Part shown: positions 40,900 through 42,282 of the stretch, piece after piece
Layout: each line of letters opens with the position of its first letter
Numbering within the stretch: position 1 is the first letter of the stretch
Assembly: GCA_944386835.1 (NCBI GenBank)
Contig: CALXCQ010000035.1
Coordinates: 1 to 42,282, forward strand
From: an uncultured Oscillospiraceae bacterium
GTDB taxonomy: Bacteria > Bacillota > Clostridia > Oscillospirales > Oscillospiraceae
Direction of reading: 5' to 3'
Length of the DNA stretch: 42,282 bases
Translations under genes and position numbers: made by a program
The notes under the pieces: generated by a model
Databases searched by the model: none
What the model saw: the letters and a program-made list of their open reading frames with translations, nothing else
What the model was told of the DNA's origin: nothing

Positions 40900-41328
40900 A
40901 TGCAAGTTAAGGATATTATGTCAAGCCATGTGGTCACGATTGGCCCGGAAGAAAATGCCGCGGTAGCAGCTAGAATGCTCAGCCGCCATAACGTGGGAAT
41001 CCTGCCAGTCTGTGGGGCGGATGGCTGCCTGGTTGGGGTGGTAACAGACAGGGACATCGTTTTACGATGTGTGGCAGCGGAGAAAAAGCCGGAAACGACA
41101 CCGGTTAAAAATGTAATGACCAGCCGTGTAATCACGGTGAGTCCCGAGGACAACTATCAAGTAGCAAGTCAAAAGATGGCACAAGAGCAGATACGCCGAA
41201 TTTTGGTATTAGAGGGCCAGAAAGTAGTTGGTATAGTGTCATTGGGGGATTTAACAAGATCTAAGGAACTTAAGATGGAAGTAGCCCAATGTATAGGGGA
41301 GATTTGCAGCAATATTAAAAAAAGATAA
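40900..41328 (+). CDS. Twin-CBS-domain protein
   Basis: A 142-residue protein consisting of two CBS domains (about 1-62: VKDIMSSHVVTIGPEENAAV and VGVVTDRDIVLR; about 68-130: VKNVMTSRVITVSPEDNYQV and VGIVSLGDLTR) and a short tail. Such pairs bind adenosine nucleotides and act as energy or redox sensors, usually through a partner. TAGGAGGG precedes ATG 40900. No catalytic domain is fused and no obvious partner adjoins except nfnAB upstream, so its target is unknown. Confidence 0.93.
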   Translation: MQVKDIMSSHVVTIGPEENAAVAARMLSRHNVGILPVCGADGCLVGVVTDRDIVLRCVAAEKKPETTPVKNVMTSRVITVSPEDNYQVASQKMAQEQIRRILVLEGQKVVGIVSLGDLTRSKELKMEVAQCIGEICSNIKKR

Positions 41329-41342
41329 GATTTGCATATCTG

Positions 41343-41364
41343 GGAAGGCTATGCCTTCCTTTTT
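41343..41364 (+). terminator. Terminator of the CBS gene
   Basis: GGAAGGC (41343-41349) and GCCTTCC (41353-41359) form a 7-bp stem with loop TAT, then TTTTT. Confidence 0.85.
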
Positions 41365-41380
41365 ATTTGGCGTCTATAAA

Positions 41381-41494
41381 ATGGAACGGATTACGATGAG
41401 AACATCCACAGAAGAGAGCCCTTTAGAACTGGCTGCAACAGGGGCAGATGAAATTGGGAAAATATGTAGGTTTGTCAAACATATTGGACAGTGA
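41381..41494 (+). pseudogene. Possible gene start truncated by the insertion sequence
   Basis: An open frame from ATG 41381 (second in-frame ATG at 41396) has coding-like composition up to about 41463 (TSTEESPLELAATGADEIGK), then runs into the insertion-sequence end and stops at TGA 41492-41494. The normal continuation would be displaced. No good ribosome site is visible before either ATG, so this is tentative. Family not recognised. Confidence 0.35.
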
Positions 41495-42282
41495 ACTCGG
41501 AAGGAGAGCGGTAGTTTAAGGGCCTCATAGGGAAGTTGTTGGAGCGGCAGTTATGGATGGCAAGTTGTTTGGCAAAGTCATCCAGGGAGTAAAAGCTGCG
41601 GCAGGAATAGAAGCGTTTCTGGTCCTCGCGGTGACTACGCTCCACTTTACCGTTGTGGCGAGGTGTATAGGGGCGGATGAGCTTGTGCCGGATACCCAGC
41701 TGGGCGGCGGTGGTCTCAAACAGAGTAGGGATATCCCGTTTGCTGTTGGAGAAGCGATTGGTAAATTCAAAGCCGTTATCCGTCTGGACGCATTCCACGC
41801 GGATCCCTCGGCGGGCATACCACTTGAACAGCTTTTTCAGAAAATCCGCGGAGGAATAGGTAGACTGCTCCGGGTAGGCGGCCAGGAAGCGCAGGCGGGT
41901 GAACTCGTCAATGGCGGTGTACTGAAACAGGCGGAGTTCCGGGTCGGCAATACAGTGGCGGGGGACCACCTTCACATCCACCTGGATACGCTGGCCGGGA
42001 TAGGTCATCTGCTGGTAGGGCTTTGGCTTGCAGGCCGGTTTCTTCTCTTTCGGCGGGAACAGCCCCAGCTTTCTCATTACCCGGAACAGGCTCTCCGGGC
42101 GGCGGGTGTAGCCGCGCTGCCGCAGCCGGTGCCACAGCTCCACCATACCCAACTTGGGATTTCTCCGGCGCATGTCCCAGATCAGCTTCAGCTCCGCCTC
42201 TGTGTGCTGGTTGGGATGGCTGTGGGGCCGCCGGGAGCGGCACGCCAATGACTCCGCTGTGCCATCCCAGCGCGCCTTCCAG
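41465..42282 (-). mobile_element. Right-edge insertion sequence (IS481/IS3-like), partial
   Basis: The element contains one transposase gene on the minus strand and extends past the window. Its left end is probably near 41465, where TGTAGGTTTGTCAAACA begins. The internal sequence is clearly richer in G+C than the neighbouring genes, which suggests transfer. The other terminal repeat is outside the window, so exact ends and target duplication cannot be confirmed. Confidence 0.7.
41475..42282 (-). CDS. DDE integrase-core transposase (5' end outside window)
   Basis: The frame is open from the right edge to TGA 41475-41477, giving about 268 C-terminal residues. An N-terminal helix-turn-helix region (SRRPHSHPNQHTEAELKLIW, then YTRRPESLFRVMRKLGL) precedes an rve integrase core. 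The DDE triad is visible as Asp in IQVDVK, Asp in QTDNGFEF and Glu in GKVERSHR. This arrangement fits the IS481 group or related IS3-like single-ORF elements. The frame continues upstream of the first possible in-window start (TTG 42248), so the true start is outside. It looks intact within the window and may be active. Confidence 0.88.
   Translation of the reverse strand, partial: WKARWDGTAESLACRSRRPHSHPNQHTEAELKLIWDMRRRNPKLGMVELWHRLRQRGYTRRPESLFRVMRKLGLFPPKEKKPACKPKPYQQMTYPGQRIQVDVKVVPRHCIADPELRLFQYTAIDEFTRLRFLAAYPEQSTYSSADFLKKLFKWYARRGIRVECVQTDNGFEFTNRFSNSKRDIPTLFETTAAQLGIRHKLIRPYTPRHNGKVERSHREDQKRFYSCRSFYSLDDFAKQLAIHNCRSNNFPMRPLNYRSPSEFTVQYV

Noticed and set aside
41553..42251. Plus-strand frame of 232 codons
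   Set aside because: It is antisense to the transposase. High G+C reduces stops on both strands.
1..42282. CRISPR array, rRNA genes, prophage, biosynthetic cluster or defence island
   Set aside because: No regularly spaced direct repeats, rRNA sequence, phage structural genes or known defence families were seen anywhere in the window.

Overview
The window looks like the chromosome of an anaerobic, probably spore-forming Clostridia (Oscillospiraceae/Ruminococcaceae-like) bacterium. The reasons are a clostridial glycogen operon with separate glgC and glgD, the electron-bifurcating transhydrogenase pair nfnA/nfnB, an A-type flavodiiron protein, Gram-positive Shine-Dalgarno sites on nearly every gene, a LytR-CpsA-Psr protein and a Spo0A-type DNA-binding domain. 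The taxonomic call is inference from gene content; no rRNA gene or other taxonomic marker is present.

Layout. (1) 1-2.7 kb: tail of an unidentified gene, a DapA-family aldolase and a 2-keto-3-deoxygluconate-type PfkB kinase (sugar-acid catabolism), then tRNA-Arg(CCG) with its own promoter and terminator. (2) 2.7-6.0 kb: a 0.9 kb stretch without genes, a small HTH regulator, and a MATE exporter with an Xre regulator upstream of it on the minus strand. (3) 6.2-11.1 kb: class I lysyl-tRNA synthetase fused to a tRNA-binding OB domain, flavodiiron protein FprA, and a HAD phosphatase fused to a GIY-YIG domain. (4) 11.2-21.1 kb: a compact glycogen operon, glgB-glgC-glgD-glgA-glgP plus a GH13 amylase/pullulanase-type enzyme, with several overlapping junctions. 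(5) 21.2-25.8 kb: NhaC-type antiporter, a second HTH regulator translationally coupled to a stand-alone Spo0A DNA-binding domain, and the S1-domain protein Tex. (6) 26.0-28.5 kb: wecC-wecB for UDP-ManNAc/ManNAcA. (7) 28.5-31.1 kb, minus strand: metY-metA for methionine synthesis, preceded by a leader with a methionine-rich peptide and an attenuator. (8) 31.2-35.2 kb, minus strand: membrane acyltransferase coupled to an acyl-CoA ligase, and a DUF362/ferredoxin protein. (9) 35.3-41.4 kb: LCP protein, YbaK-type deacylase, GluQ-RS, nfnAB and a twin-CBS protein. (10) Right edge: a GC-rich insertion sequence running off the window and perhaps interrupting a small ORF.

The most interesting signal is the metY leader (30877-31120, minus strand). 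It has a promoter, a ribosome site, a 32-codon ORF with nine Met codons and an intrinsic terminator. An 11-bp antiterminator pairing can also be drawn between the end of the leader ORF and the 5' arm of the terminator. This is the full logic of a trp-type ribosome-mediated attenuator, but for methionine, and at a locus type where a SAM riboswitch or T-box would be the usual expectation in Firmicutes. Other notable items are the LysRS-I/tRNA-binding-domain fusion, the HTH plus orphan Spo0A-C module with a distant HTH paralogue, the HAD/GIY-YIG fusion, and the 128-bp glgB/glgC overlap with an A11 tract inside glgB.
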